Below, piece after piece: positions 8,413 to 16,188 of a stretch of 64,000 bases of DNA (positions within the stretch are counted from its first letter, which is position 1; each line of letters begins with the position of its first letter). This stretch comes from Clostridia bacterium. GTDB lineage: Bacteria > Bacillota > Clostridia > Oscillospirales > Acutalibacteraceae. The notes beneath the pieces were generated by a model. That model was not told where the DNA came from and did no database searches. It worked only from the letters and a program-made list of their open reading frames with translations. Where the stretch lies: positions 1 to 64,000 of the forward strand of contig JAFYUI010000026.1 of assembly GCA_017549565.1 (NCBI GenBank), written 5' to 3'. Position numbers and translations under genes: made by a program.

Positions 8413-8429
8413 GTGCAAGGAGGATAAAT

Positions 8430-9083
8430 ATGAAAAAATTATTGGCACTATTATTAACAATTTTTTTAACATTGACATTTTCAGGATGTCTTGATGAAAC
8501 ATTATATGAGGAGCCAAATACCTCTCTAACAAGTTCGAAAGCAAATTCAGAAAAAATTGAAATTACTCCTAATGTAGATAGTATTGTTGAAAACAGTTCT
8601 GAAATATTTATTCAAGATGATAAAGAAACCACAAACAATTCAAATGAAAGTCCCTCTAAAAATAATAGCAACGACACTTCAGCCACAAGCGAAAAACCTG
8701 TCAGTTCTGAAACTATAACTTCTCATATTCATAAGTATTCAAATGCAACATGCACCGCTCCAAAAACTTGCTCATGCGGTACAACAACCGGTAAAGCCAA
8801 TGGACATAATTGGAAGGCTGCAACATGCACCGCGCCAAAAACTTGTACTATTTGTGGAACAAAAACCGGACTAACCGCAGGACATAATTTTGCTGATGGT
8901 TCTTGTGTGACTTGTGGAAAATCGGACCCTGCTTATACAAATAATTATATGGTGTGGATTCCTACGAATGGTGGAACTAAATATCACACCCATTCTGGTT
9001 GCAGTAATATGGAAAATCCCGAACAAGTAACTAAATCCGAAGCCGAAAGTCTTGGTTTTACTCCCTGTAAGAGATGTGATTAA
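8430..9083 (+). CDS. Secreted Cys-rich lipoprotein with repeats
   Basis: The 217-residue protein has a lipoprotein signal (lipobox FSGC near residue 20), a Ser/Asn/Thr-rich spacer (about 25-95), two tandem Cys repeats of the form ATCTAPKTC-x-CGT-x-TG-x-GHN (about 105-155) with a third partial CVTCGK, and a C-terminal module YHTHSGCSNM...PCKRC. The C-terminal module resembles putative metal-binding domains at the ends of other Gram-positive secreted proteins. Its Cys/His content suggests metal or redox chemistry at the cell surface, but no activity is known. AAGGAGG precedes the ATG. The gene is controlled by the XRE/operator pair upstream. Confidence 0.8.
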   Translation: MKKLLALLLTIFLTLTFSGCLDETLYEEPNTSLTSSKANSEKIEITPNVDSIVENSSEIFIQDDKETTNNSNESPSKNNSNDTSATSEKPVSSETITSHIHKYSNATCTAPKTCSCGTTTGKANGHNWKAATCTAPKTCTICGTKTGLTAGHNFADGSCVTCGKSDPAYTNNYMVWIPTNGGTKYHTHSGCSNMENPEQVTKSEAESLGFTPCKRCD

Positions 9084-9087
9084 AATT

Positions 9088-9116
9088 AAAGCTTGACCAA
9101 TTTGGTCAAGCTTTTT
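9088..9116. terminator. Bidirectional terminator, copy 2
   Basis: AAGCTTGACC-AATTT-GGTCAAGCTT with flanking T/A tracts, between the lipoprotein gene (+) and spoVAC (-). It differs from copy 1 only in the loop and flanks. Confidence 0.85.
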
Positions 9117-9560
9117 CTATATCATCTGCATTATCCAATATATAAAACCATACACCACACTTGCAACTGTGCCGTACATAATTACAGGGCCTGCTATTGT
9201 AAAAATTTTAGCCCCTACACCTAAAATATATCCCTCACTTTTAAATTCGATTGCAGGCGAAACAACGGCATTTGCAAAGCCGGTAATTGGCACTAATGTT
9301 CCCGCCCCTGCAAACTTTGCAATTGGGTCAAACCAACCAAGACCTGTGAAAATTGCGGCAAGGGTTATAAGGGTTGAAGGCACAAGCATTTTTACCTCAT
9401 CAGTTTTGAAACCACAGTTTTCATAAATTGCAATTAAAAGCTGACCGATTGTGCAAATAAAACCGCCAACCAAAAATGCCAATGTGCAGTCTTTAAGCTT
9501 TGGTGACGGCGGTGATGCTTTCTTAGTCATTTGGTCATATACCTTTTTGGTGGGTTGCAT
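9117..9560 (-). CDS. spoVAC: Stage V sporulation protein AC
   Basis: SpoVAC is an integral membrane subunit of the forespore channel that passes Ca-dipicolinate; in Bacillus it behaves as a mechanosensitive channel component. The 147-residue protein has four hydrophobic segments and family motifs (AFLVGGFICTIGQL, STLITLAAIFTGLGWFD, AGAGTLVPITGFANA, GYILGVGAKIFTIAGPVI). The ATG follows AAAGGAGTGTTTTT. Normally spoVAC, spoVAD and spoVAE are contiguous. Here the broken spoVAD lies 7 kb further along the same strand and no spoVAE is seen. The Shine-Dalgarno is buried in a long hairpin (9562-9607). Confidence 0.95.
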   Translation of the reverse strand: MQPTKKVYDQMTKKASPPSPKLKDCTLAFLVGGFICTIGQLLIAIYENCGFKTDEVKMLVPSTLITLAAIFTGLGWFDPIAKFAGAGTLVPITGFANAVVSPAIEFKSEGYILGVGAKIFTIAGPVIMYGTVASVVYGFIYWIMQMI

Positions 9561-9561
9561 A

Positions 9562-9607
9562 AAAACACTCCTTTTATCCGTTATTTTTAGGACAAAAGGA
9601 GTGTTTT
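9562..9607 (-). promoter_or_regulatory. 18-bp hairpin that sequesters the spoVAC Shine-Dalgarno
   Basis: On the minus strand the arms AAAACACTCCTTTTGTCC and GGATAAAAGGAGTGTTTT pair over 18 bp with one G-U wobble and a 10-nt loop. A T run and the spoVAC ATG follow at once. The 3' arm contains the AAAGGAG ribosome site. It can act as the terminator of the upstream cyclophilin gene, and in any read-through transcript it would hide the spoVAC ribosome site. Confidence 0.75.
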
Positions 9608-9618
9608 ATTCTTAAAAA

Positions 9619-10215
9619 TTAAATTTCAATAATTTCGATGCTTTCAATAGTAACATCAAACATTGGTTTGTCGTTCATACCAACCTTTGTGTTGGCAATT
9701 TTATCAACAACATCCATACCTTCAAAAACTTGGCCAAAAACAGTATGGCGGAAATCAAGCCAAGGTGTGCCGCCCATTTCAGCATACGCTTTTGCACATT
9801 CAGGCGGATAAGCATCAGTTAAATCTTCCATTTGGGCAAGCATATTTTGTGGGCAAGTATCTGCCTGAACAATAAAGAACTGACTGCCGTTTGTGTTAGG
9901 ACCTGCATTTGCCATTGAAAGTGCACCGCGAAGATTGTGAAGATTAGGGGTAAATTCATCCTCAAAGCTTCTTCCCCAAATTGATTCGCCGCCCATACCT
10001 GTGCCCATTGGGTCGCCGCCTTGAATCATAAAATCTTTAATTACACGGTGAAAAATAAGACCGTTATAATAACCGTTTTTAGCGTGGGTTGTAAAGTTTT
10101 CAAAGGTTTTGGGTGTTTCATCCTTAAAGAGCTTAATCTTAATGTCACCCATTGTGGTGTGCATAATTGCAACTGTATCGCCCGAAATTGGCTTTTCTAA
10201 CTGTAAATATGGCAT
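9619..10215 (-). CDS. Cyclophilin-type peptidyl-prolyl cis-trans isomerase
   Basis: This 198-residue enzyme catalyses proline isomerisation in protein folding. Cyclophilin motifs are clear: [40 protein letters not shown] and [16 protein letters not shown]. It has no signal peptide, so it is cytosolic. There is a short insertion around residues 120-150 ([16 protein letters not shown]). TTAGGAGAGG precedes the ATG. It is transcribed divergently from nrdR and is followed by the hairpin ahead of spoVAC. Confidence 0.95.
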   Translation of the reverse strand: MPYLQLEKPISGDTVAIMHTTMGDIKIKLFKDETPKTFENFTTHAKNGYYNGLIFHRVIKDFMIQGGDPMGTGMGGESIWGRSFEDEFTPNLHNLRGALSMANAGPNTNGSQFFIVQADTCPQNMLAQMEDLTDAYPPECAKAYAEMGGTPWLDFRHTVFGQVFEGMDVVDKIANTKVGMNDKPMFDVTIESIEIIEI

Positions 10216-10244
10216 AAAACCTCTCCTAAAAAATAAATTTATGC

Positions 10245-10273
10245 TTGTATTTTACCACTATATATAGTATAAT
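10245..10273 (+). promoter_or_regulatory. Promoter of nrdR
   Basis: TTGTAT (10245-10250), 17-nt spacer, TATAAT (10268-10273), about 45 bases upstream of the nrdR start. Confidence 0.7.
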
Positions 10274-10317
10274 ACAAGTAAAATTTGGATAATTCTTTAA
10301 ATAAGGGGTAATATTTT

Positions 10318-10770
10318 ATGAAATGTCCGTTTTGCAGCTATGAAGAAAGTAAAGTAATCGACTCACGCCCTACCGATGAGGGTCAGCGTATTCGCCGCAG
10401 ACGCGAATGCTTACAATGCACTAAACGCTTTACCACCTATGAAATAATCGAAAGTCTTCCGATTATTGTCATTAAAAAGGACAAGTCACGCGAATCATTT
10501 AACCGCGACAAACTTATGACTGGTCTTTTGCGCGCCTGTGAAAAGCGTCCGGTATCTATTGACACACTTGACAATATGATAGACGAAATTGAAGTTATCA
10601 TCCAAAATTCACTCGACCGTGAAGTAAGCAGCGAAAAAATTGGCGAGCTTGTTATGGAAAAGCTTAAAGGCATTGACGAGGTTGCCTATGTTCGTTTCGC
10701 TTCGGTTTACCGTCAGTTTAAGGACATTAACACCTTTATGAACGAGCTTAACAAGCTTCTCGCAAAATAG
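10318..10770 (+). CDS. nrdR: Transcriptional repressor NrdR
   Basis: NrdR represses ribonucleotide reductase genes in response to dATP/ATP. The 150-residue protein has the usual length, an N-terminal zinc ribbon (C3, C6, C31, C34) with the RRRREC stretch, and an ATP-cone (about residues 46-136, [17 protein letters not shown]). AAGGGG lies upstream of the ATG. The gene is monocistronic, ending in a strong terminator. Confidence 0.97.
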   Translation: MKCPFCSYEESKVIDSRPTDEGQRIRRRRECLQCTKRFTTYEIIESLPIIVIKKDKSRESFNRDKLMTGLLRACEKRPVSIDTLDNMIDEIEVIIQNSLDREVSSEKIGELVMEKLKGIDEVAYVRFASVYRQFKDINTFMNELNKLLAK

Positions 10771-10782
10771 TTTTTAATTCAC

Positions 10783-10816
10783 ACAAAGGGTATTTTTACA
10801 GTACCCTTTGTTTTTT
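10783..10816 (+). terminator. Terminator of nrdR
   Basis: ACAAAGGGTA...TACCCTTTGT stem followed by six T residues. Confidence 0.9.
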
Positions 10817-10834
10817 GAAATTTAGGAGTTTTTT

Positions 10835-12484
10835 ATGACAGACAATATTGCACTTGCAAATCTGCTTTTGCCGAATATCGACAAAACACCAGAATATTAC
10901 GAAAACCTTTACCCTGCCCGCAATTTGCCCGAGGGGGCAAGGGTTGTTCGTGTAGCACCAAGCCCCACAGGTTATTTACATTTGGGCACACTTTTTGCCG
11001 CCCTTGTAAACCGCATTACCGCAACCTCATCGGGTGGTGTGTTCTTTACCCGTATTGAAGACACCGACAAAAAACGCGAAATTGAGGGCGGTATTGAAAA
11101 CATTATAGACGGGCTCAACCGTTTCGGCATCACTATTGATGAGGGCTTTTTCAGCGGCACAAACCAAAGGGGTGACTATGGCCCATATCAACAAAGCTTG
11201 CGTGCTGAAATTTACCAAACCTATGTTAAGGATTTAATTATTAAAGGTTATGCCTACCCTTGTTTTTGCACTGCCGAAGAATTAGAAGCTGTTCGCGAAA
11301 TACAGGAAAGCCAAAAAATCCGCACAGGTTATCACGGCAAATGGGCAAAGCACCGCGACATTACTTTTGAAGAAGCCAAGGCGTTAATTGATGAAGGCAA
11401 GCCCTTTGTAATTCGCCTTAAATCCCCGGGTAATGAAGAAAATAAGGTTATTTTTGAAGACGGTATTAAGGGCAAAATTGAAATGCCCGAAAATGATGAA
11501 GATTTTGTTCTTTTAAAGTCTGACGGCATTCCCACCTATCACTTTGCACACGCAATTGATGACCATTTAATGCACACTACACATGTTATGCGTGGCGATG
11601 AATGGATTTCATCTGTACCAAAGCATATTCAGTTATTTAAGCTTTTGGGCTTTAAATTGCCTAAATTTGCCCATATTTCACCTATTATGAAGTTGGACAA
11701 TGGCGCAAAACGAAAAATTTCAAAGCGCAAAGACCCCGAAGCTGCAGTACACTTCTTTGCTGAGCAGGGCTTTCCGAGTGAAAATGTTATTGAATATTTA
11801 ATGACAATTGCGGCATCTGACTTTGAAGACTGGCGCCGTTGTAATCCAACCGCTTCTTATAAAGACTTTAAGTTTAATTTAAAGAAAATGAGCGTTTCGG
11901 GTGCTTTGTTTGACGAAGTTAAATTGCTTGACGTTTCTAAAAACCGCATTTGCCTTTTAAATAGCGAACAAGTTTATGACTATGTTACCGCATGGGCGAA
12001 GGAATTTGATAAAGAATTCTATGAAATTTTGGTGTCAAACCCCGAATATACAAAGGCAGTTTTTGCAATTGACCGTGATGTACCCAAACCCCGTAAGGAT
12101 ATTGCAAAATGGAACGAGGTTAAGGAATATTTCTCTTATATGTTCAGCGAACTCTATGTTCCCTGCTTTGATTTACCCGAAAATATCGCAAAAGAAGATG
12201 CGCTTGCATTTTTAGAAAGCTATAAAGCAGTTTATGATGCAAATGATGATAAGCAAGAATGGTTTAACAAAATTAAAGCAATTGCTCCCACTCTTGGCTT
12301 TGCGGCTGAAACCAAAGAATATAAGCAAAACCCCGATGCATATAAAGGCAGTGCGGGTGATTTATCAACAGTTTTACGCCTTGCAATTACAGGCCGCCGC
12401 AATACCCCCGACCTTTGCAGTATTATGCAGGTGCTTGGTCAGGAAGAAGTAATTAAACGAATTGACAATGTTTTGAGAGGTTAA
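10835..12484 (+). CDS. gltX: Glutamate--tRNA ligase
   Basis: Class I synthetase charging tRNA-Glu. The HIGH-type signature is YLHLG at about residues 47-51 in VAPSPTGYLHLG, and the KMSKS-type loop is KISKRKDP. At 549 residues it is longer than the usual 460-490, with an extra 35-residue N-terminal lead and a rebuilt C-terminal anticodon-binding part. GGAG precedes the ATG. The next gene, glnS, starts two bases after its stop, so both glutamate-family synthetases share one transcript. Because a dedicated GlnRS is present, this GluRS need not misacylate tRNA-Gln; that is an inference. Confidence 0.95.
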   Translation: MTDNIALANLLLPNIDKTPEYYENLYPARNLPEGARVVRVAPSPTGYLHLGTLFAALVNRITATSSGGVFFTRIEDTDKKREIEGGIENIIDGLNRFGITIDEGFFSGTNQRGDYGPYQQSLRAEIYQTYVKDLIIKGYAYPCFCTAEELEAVREIQESQKIRTGYHGKWAKHRDITFEEAKALIDEGKPFVIRLKSPGNEENKVIFEDGIKGKIEMPENDEDFVLLKSDGIPTYHFAHAIDDHLMHTTHVMRGDEWISSVPKHIQLFKLLGFKLPKFAHISPIMKLDNGAKRKISKRKDPEAAVHFFAEQGFPSENVIEYLMTIAASDFEDWRRCNPTASYKDFKFNLKKMSVSGALFDEVKLLDVSKNRICLLNSEQVYDYVTAWAKEFDKEFYEILVSNPEYTKAVFAIDRDVPKPRKDIAKWNEVKEYFSYMFSELYVPCFDLPENIAKEDALAFLESYKAVYDANDDKQEWFNKIKAIAPTLGFAAETKEYKQNPDAYKGSAGDLSTVLRLAITGRRNTPDLCSIMQVLGQEEVIKRIDNVLRG

Positions 12485-12486
12485 TT

Positions 12487-14172
12487 ATGGAAGAAATTAT
12501 TTTAAATGCTACTGAAAATAAACCATCAAACTTTATTCACGATTTTATTGATGAGGATTTAGCTGAAGGCGTTTACGAAAAGGTGCAAACCCGTTTCCCG
12601 CCCGAGCCAAACGGTTATCTTCACATTGGTCATGCCAAAGCAATTTGCATTGACTTTGCAACTGCTGAAAAATACAACGGTAAGTGCAACTTGCGCCTTG
12701 ATGACACCAACCCCACTAAAGAAGATGTTGAATATGTTGATGCCATTATGGAAGATATTAAATGGCTTGGCTTTAATTGGGATAATGTATATTATGCAAG
12801 TGACTATTTTGATTTTATTTACGAATGTGCATTAAAGCTTATTGATAAAGGCCTTGCATATATTGATGAATCAACCCCCGAGCAAATTAAAGAAATGCGC
12901 GGCACACTTACCGAAGCAGGTGTAAATTCACCTTATCGTGACCGCCCTATTGAAGAAACCAAAGATTTATTCGCAAGAATGACCGCAGGTGAATTCGAAA
13001 ACGGCGCAATGGTGCTTCGTGCTAAAATTGATATGTCATCATCTAACCTTAATATGCGTGACCCAATTATTTACCGCATTATGAAGGCAACCCACCACCG
13101 CACAGGCGACAAGTGGTGCGTTTACCCAATGTATGACTTTGCTCATCCTTTGAGTGATGCCAAAGAAGGTGTTACCCACTCACTTTGCTCACTTGAATTT
13201 GAAAATCACAGACCACTTTACAACTGGTTCTTAGAGGTTTTGGATATTCCTACCCCACCCCGCCAAATTGAATTTGCACGAATGAATGTAAATTACACCT
13301 TAACAAGTAAACGCAAATGCTTAAAACTCGTTAATGACGGTTTGGTATCAGGTTGGGATGACCCAAGAATGGCTACAATTTGTGGTATGAGAAGACGCGG
13401 TTACCCCGCTGAAGCTGTACGCGCATTTGTTGATAAAATCGGTGTTTCAAAGGCATACAGCGTTATCGACTATGCCCTTTTAGAGTCTTGCGTGCGTGAT
13501 TATCTTAATGAAAACGCTGATAGAGCAATGGCTGTTCTTCGCCCCTTGAAAATCGTTATTGATAACTATCCCGAAGATAAGGTTGAAAATATTGAGGTTG
13601 ATATTAACCCCAACAAGCCCGAGCTTGGTAAAACCACCGTTGAATTTTCGAGAGAACTTTATATCGAACAAGATGACTTTATGTTAGAACCACCGGGTAA
13701 ATATTTCCGCCTTTGCCCCGCAAAAGAGGTTCGTTTAAAGAGCGCATATTATGTTAAATATGCATCCCACGAAACCGATGAAAACGGCAATATTACTGTT
13801 GTTCACTGCACCTATGACCCCGAAAGCTTTGGCGGTGAAACACCCGACGGCAGAAAGGTTAAGGGTACTTTACATTGGGTTAGCGCACATTCGGCTATTG
13901 ACTGTGAAGTTCGACTTTATGAACGCCTTTTCAATGTTCCAAACCCCAGTGATGAAGAAGGCGTGTCATCCTTTGCTGATAATTTAAACCCCGAATCATT
14001 AACTGTTCTTAACGGATGTAAAATTGATAAATCTTATAAAAATGTTAAGGTTGGCGACACTTTCCAATTTATGCGCCAAGGTTATTTCTGTGTTGATAAC
14101 GATTCAACCGATGATAACATTGTCTTCAACCGCACCGTTGCCCTTAAAGATTCTTTTGTTAAGAAGGCATAA
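12487..14172 (+). CDS. glnS: Glutamine--tRNA ligase
   Basis: Class I synthetase that attaches glutamine directly to tRNA-Gln. The 561-residue length, the PEPNGYLHIGHAKAI signature (HIGH 46-49), NLRLDDTNPTKED and TSKRKCLKLV (KMSKS equivalent), plus two beta-barrel anticodon-binding domains in the C-terminal 230 residues, are typical of bacterial GlnRS. Most Bacillota instead use GatCAB transamidation, so a GlnRS reflects lineage-specific acquisition. A tRNA-Gln(UUG) gene lies elsewhere in this window (44437-44511). It is co-transcribed with gltX and followed three bases later by the Nif3-like gene. Confidence 0.96.
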   Translation: MEEIILNATENKPSNFIHDFIDEDLAEGVYEKVQTRFPPEPNGYLHIGHAKAICIDFATAEKYNGKCNLRLDDTNPTKEDVEYVDAIMEDIKWLGFNWDNVYYASDYFDFIYECALKLIDKGLAYIDESTPEQIKEMRGTLTEAGVNSPYRDRPIEETKDLFARMTAGEFENGAMVLRAKIDMSSSNLNMRDPIIYRIMKATHHRTGDKWCVYPMYDFAHPLSDAKEGVTHSLCSLEFENHRPLYNWFLEVLDIPTPPRQIEFARMNVNYTLTSKRKCLKLVNDGLVSGWDDPRMATICGMRRRGYPAEAVRAFVDKIGVSKAYSVIDYALLESCVRDYLNENADRAMAVLRPLKIVIDNYPEDKVENIEVDINPNKPELGKTTVEFSRELYIEQDDFMLEPPGKYFRLCPAKEVRLKSAYYVKYASHETDENGNITVVHCTYDPESFGGETPDGRKVKGTLHWVSAHSAIDCEVRLYERLFNVPNPSDEEGVSSFADNLNPESLTVLNGCKIDKSYKNVKVGDTFQFMRQGYFCVDNDSTDDNIVFNRTVALKDSFVKKA

Positions 14173-14175
14173 TTT

Positions 14176-14919
14176 ATGACAGTACAAAATATTTTTGACT
14201 TTTTAAACAGCAAATACCCCATTGAAACTGCCTGTGGCTTTGACAATGTCGGCACCTTGGTTGGCGACCGCAACAAAACCGTAACAAAGGCGGTTGTGGC
14301 GCTTGACTGTACTATGCCCGTTATAAACGAAGCAGTAAAAAACGGATGCGAACTTATAATCACCCACCACCCCATTATTTTTAACGGCATTAAGTCGGTG
14401 CTTGAAGATACCTTGGTTTATGAAATTATTAAAAACGGCTTAACCGTAATTTCAATGCACACAAACCTTGACCAAGGCGTTGGAGGTGTTAACGATGCTT
14501 TGTGTGAGGTTATCGGTCTTAACAATGTAGAAACGGTTGAAGCACCTGATAAGTATTTGCTTAAAAAGGGTGAAATTTCTCCCCTTTCGGCTGATGATTT
14601 TGCAAAGCAGCTTAAAAATGTGCTAAACTACCCCGTTAAATATGTGGGTGACGGCATAATTAAAAATGTTTTGGTTTGCGGTGGCTCGGGTGCACAGTAC
14701 CACGCAATTGTAAAACAAAACGGATGCGATGCATTAGTTACCGCCGATGTAAAACACAACCACTTTTTAGAAGCAGCACAAAACGGCGTGGCACTATATG
14801 AATGCGGTCACTTTAATACCGAGGTTGTGGTTATTAAACCGCTTTATGAACTGCTTTCAAACGAATTTAATAATATTGAATTTATCGCTAATTACGATTC
14901 ACAAATAAAAACCGCTTAA
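14176..14919 (+). CDS. Nif3-like dinuclear metal-center protein (YqfO family, short form)
   Basis: The 247-residue protein has the metal-ligand motifs of the Nif3/DUF34 family: ITHHPIIFNG, MHTNLDQGVGGVND, ADVKHNHFLEA and GHFNTEVV. It lacks the roughly 130-residue PII-like insertion seen in Bacillus YqfO, so it is the short form found in E. coli YbgI. Members are hexameric toroids with two metals per subunit; some are annotated as GTP cyclohydrolase type 2, but the physiological role is unsettled. It is the last gene of the gltX-glnS transcript, ending in a terminator. Confidence 0.93.
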   Translation: MTVQNIFDFLNSKYPIETACGFDNVGTLVGDRNKTVTKAVVALDCTMPVINEAVKNGCELIITHHPIIFNGIKSVLEDTLVYEIIKNGLTVISMHTNLDQGVGGVNDALCEVIGLNNVETVEAPDKYLLKKGEISPLSADDFAKQLKNVLNYPVKYVGDGIIKNVLVCGGSGAQYHAIVKQNGCDALVTADVKHNHFLEAAQNGVALYECGHFNTEVVVIKPLYELLSNEFNNIEFIANYDSQIKTA

Positions 14920-14937
14920 CAGCGGTTTTTATTTTTT
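14907..14937 (+). terminator. Terminator of the gltX-glnS-nif3 operon
   Basis: AAAAACCGCT-TAAC-AGCGGTTTTT followed by ATTTTTTT. Confidence 0.9.
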
Positions 14938-14964
14938 TATGGGCATAATATTTGCGGTGATTAA

Positions 14965-15633
14965 ATGGTAACAATAATTTTTCGCACAGCGATTTTATTT
15001 TTATTTGTAACAATAGCAATTCGCCTTATGGGTAAAAGACAAATTGGCGATTTACAACCAAATGAGCTTGTTGTGACCCTTTTGCTTTCTGAAATTGCAG
15101 CAATTCCTTTGCAAGACAGCTCTCAACCAATATTAAACTGTGTTATCGCAATTTTTATTCTTGTAATAATGGAAATATTTATTTCAATTCTATCATTAAA
15201 AAGCACATTTATAAGGCGTATTTTAAACGGACAGGCAGTTGTTATTATTAAAAACGGAGTCATTGACCAACAAGCAATGAAAAGGGTTAGATTAACCGTT
15301 ATGGATTTAATAGAACAGCTTAGGATACAAAATGTGTTTGATGTTTCAACCGTTGCCTTTGCTGTGCTTGAAATTAACGGCGATTTAAGTGTGCTTTTAA
15401 AAAGCGCAGACCAACCCGCGACCGCGAAGGATGTAGGCGCCAAAAATGACAAGGCAGTTCTTCCCTTACCAGTTATAACAGACGGAAAAATTATAAGCGA
15501 AAATCTAACTGCACTTAAAATAACACATGAGGATGTTGAAAAAATTTTAAAACAAAACAATTTAACAACAAAAGAAGTATTTTTGCTAACACTTGACCGC
15601 AAGAAAAATATGACACTTGTAAAAATGGGGTGA
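14965..15633 (+). CDS. DUF421 (YetF-type) membrane protein
   Basis: The 222-residue protein has three N-terminal transmembrane helices (about 3-22, 35-50, 55-80) with the DUF421 signature RLMGKRQIGDLQPNELVVTLLLSE. A cytosolic alpha/beta part follows (VVIIKNGVIDQQAMKRVRLT, DLIEQLRIQNVFDVSTVAFA). YetF-like proteins are widespread in spore-formers; some are linked to spore or envelope properties, without a defined reaction. The DUF4363 gene follows four bases later. Confidence 0.93.
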   Translation: MVTIIFRTAILFLFVTIAIRLMGKRQIGDLQPNELVVTLLLSEIAAIPLQDSSQPILNCVIAIFILVIMEIFISILSLKSTFIRRILNGQAVVIIKNGVIDQQAMKRVRLTVMDLIEQLRIQNVFDVSTVAFAVLEINGDLSVLLKSADQPATAKDVGAKNDKAVLPLPVITDGKIISENLTALKITHEDVEKILKQNNLTTKEVFLLTLDRKKNMTLVKMG

Positions 15634-15637
15634 AAAA

Positions 15638-16012
15638 TTGAAACGGCTAATTCCCGCACTAATAATTTTAGCAATAACTATCGGCATATTTATTGGCAGT
15701 TATTATTATGTAAATTCCACCTGTAAAGAAGCAACAAAGCTTATTGATGAATGTATTGATGAATATAAAGAAAACGGCACGACTATAAATAAGGCAAAGG
15801 AATTTAAAGATTATTGGGATAAAAAAGAAAAAACTCTTTCAATTTTTGTAAATCATATTGCCATTGATGAAATTGAAGTATCGGTTGCCGAGCTTTCTTA
15901 TCATTCAAATTTTAAGGATAATACTATGTTTTACGACTCGGCAATACGCATTAAAACCTTAATTCATCAGATTTTAGAGGACACAAAGGTGACAGCGCAC
16001 TCAATTTTTTAA
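15638..16012 (+). CDS. DUF4363 family protein
   Basis: The 124-residue protein has one N-terminal transmembrane helix (about 4-25) and a helical extracytoplasmic domain (KEFKDYWDKKEKTLSIFVNH, IDEIEVSVAELSYHSNF) that fits DUF4363. It commonly accompanies DUF421/YetF genes in Clostridia, and the two genes here are four bases apart. The start is TTG with GGGGTG upstream. Function unknown; the pairing suggests a membrane complex. Confidence 0.85.
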   Translation: MKRLIPALIILAITIGIFIGSYYYVNSTCKEATKLIDECIDEYKENGTTINKAKEFKDYWDKKEKTLSIFVNHIAIDEIEVSVAELSYHSNFKDNTMFYDSAIRIKTLIHQILEDTKVTAHSIF

Positions 16013-16016
16013 AAAA

Positions 16017-16054
16017 TATGCATAATATTCATAAAAATATGCATAAAAATTGAT
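16017..16054 (+). promoter_or_regulatory. Tandem ARG-box-like sequences upstream of the amino acid ABC operon
   Basis: TATGCATAATATTCATA (16017-16033) is a near-palindrome resembling an ArgR box. A weaker second copy, TATGCATAAAAATTGAT, starts exactly 21 bp later (16038-16054). That phasing matches the usual 18-bp box plus 3-bp gap of paired ARG boxes. They lie about 50 bp upstream of the -35. The ArgR connection is an inference. Confidence 0.4.
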
Positions 16055-16102
16055 TTTTTGCGAAATTTTTAGAAAAAATTGAAATATTTATGCAAAAAAG
16101 TG

Positions 16103-16131
16103 TTGACACTTGCATTTTTCGGTGATATACT
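16103..16131 (+). promoter_or_regulatory. Consensus promoter of the amino acid ABC operon
   Basis: TTGACA (16103-16108), 17-nt spacer, TATACT (16126-16131). A small TGTTGC-TTT-GCAACA hairpin lies in the leader. Confidence 0.85.
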
Positions 16132-16188
16132 TGCAACATACTAAAAAACACATGTTGCTTTGCAACAAATTAAAAGGAGATTTTTAAA

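Noticed and set aside
8097..9116. The two AAGCTTGACC inverted repeats as insertion-sequence ends
   Set aside because: Each is itself a palindromic hairpin with T/A tracts, and no transposase lies between them; terminators explain them better, although cassette movement is kept as a finding.
15123..15674. Long open frame on the minus strand opposite the DUF421 gene
   Set aside because: It is antisense to a well-supported family protein, has no ribosome site and reads as low-complexity Ser/Thr/Ile sequence typical of a shadow frame.
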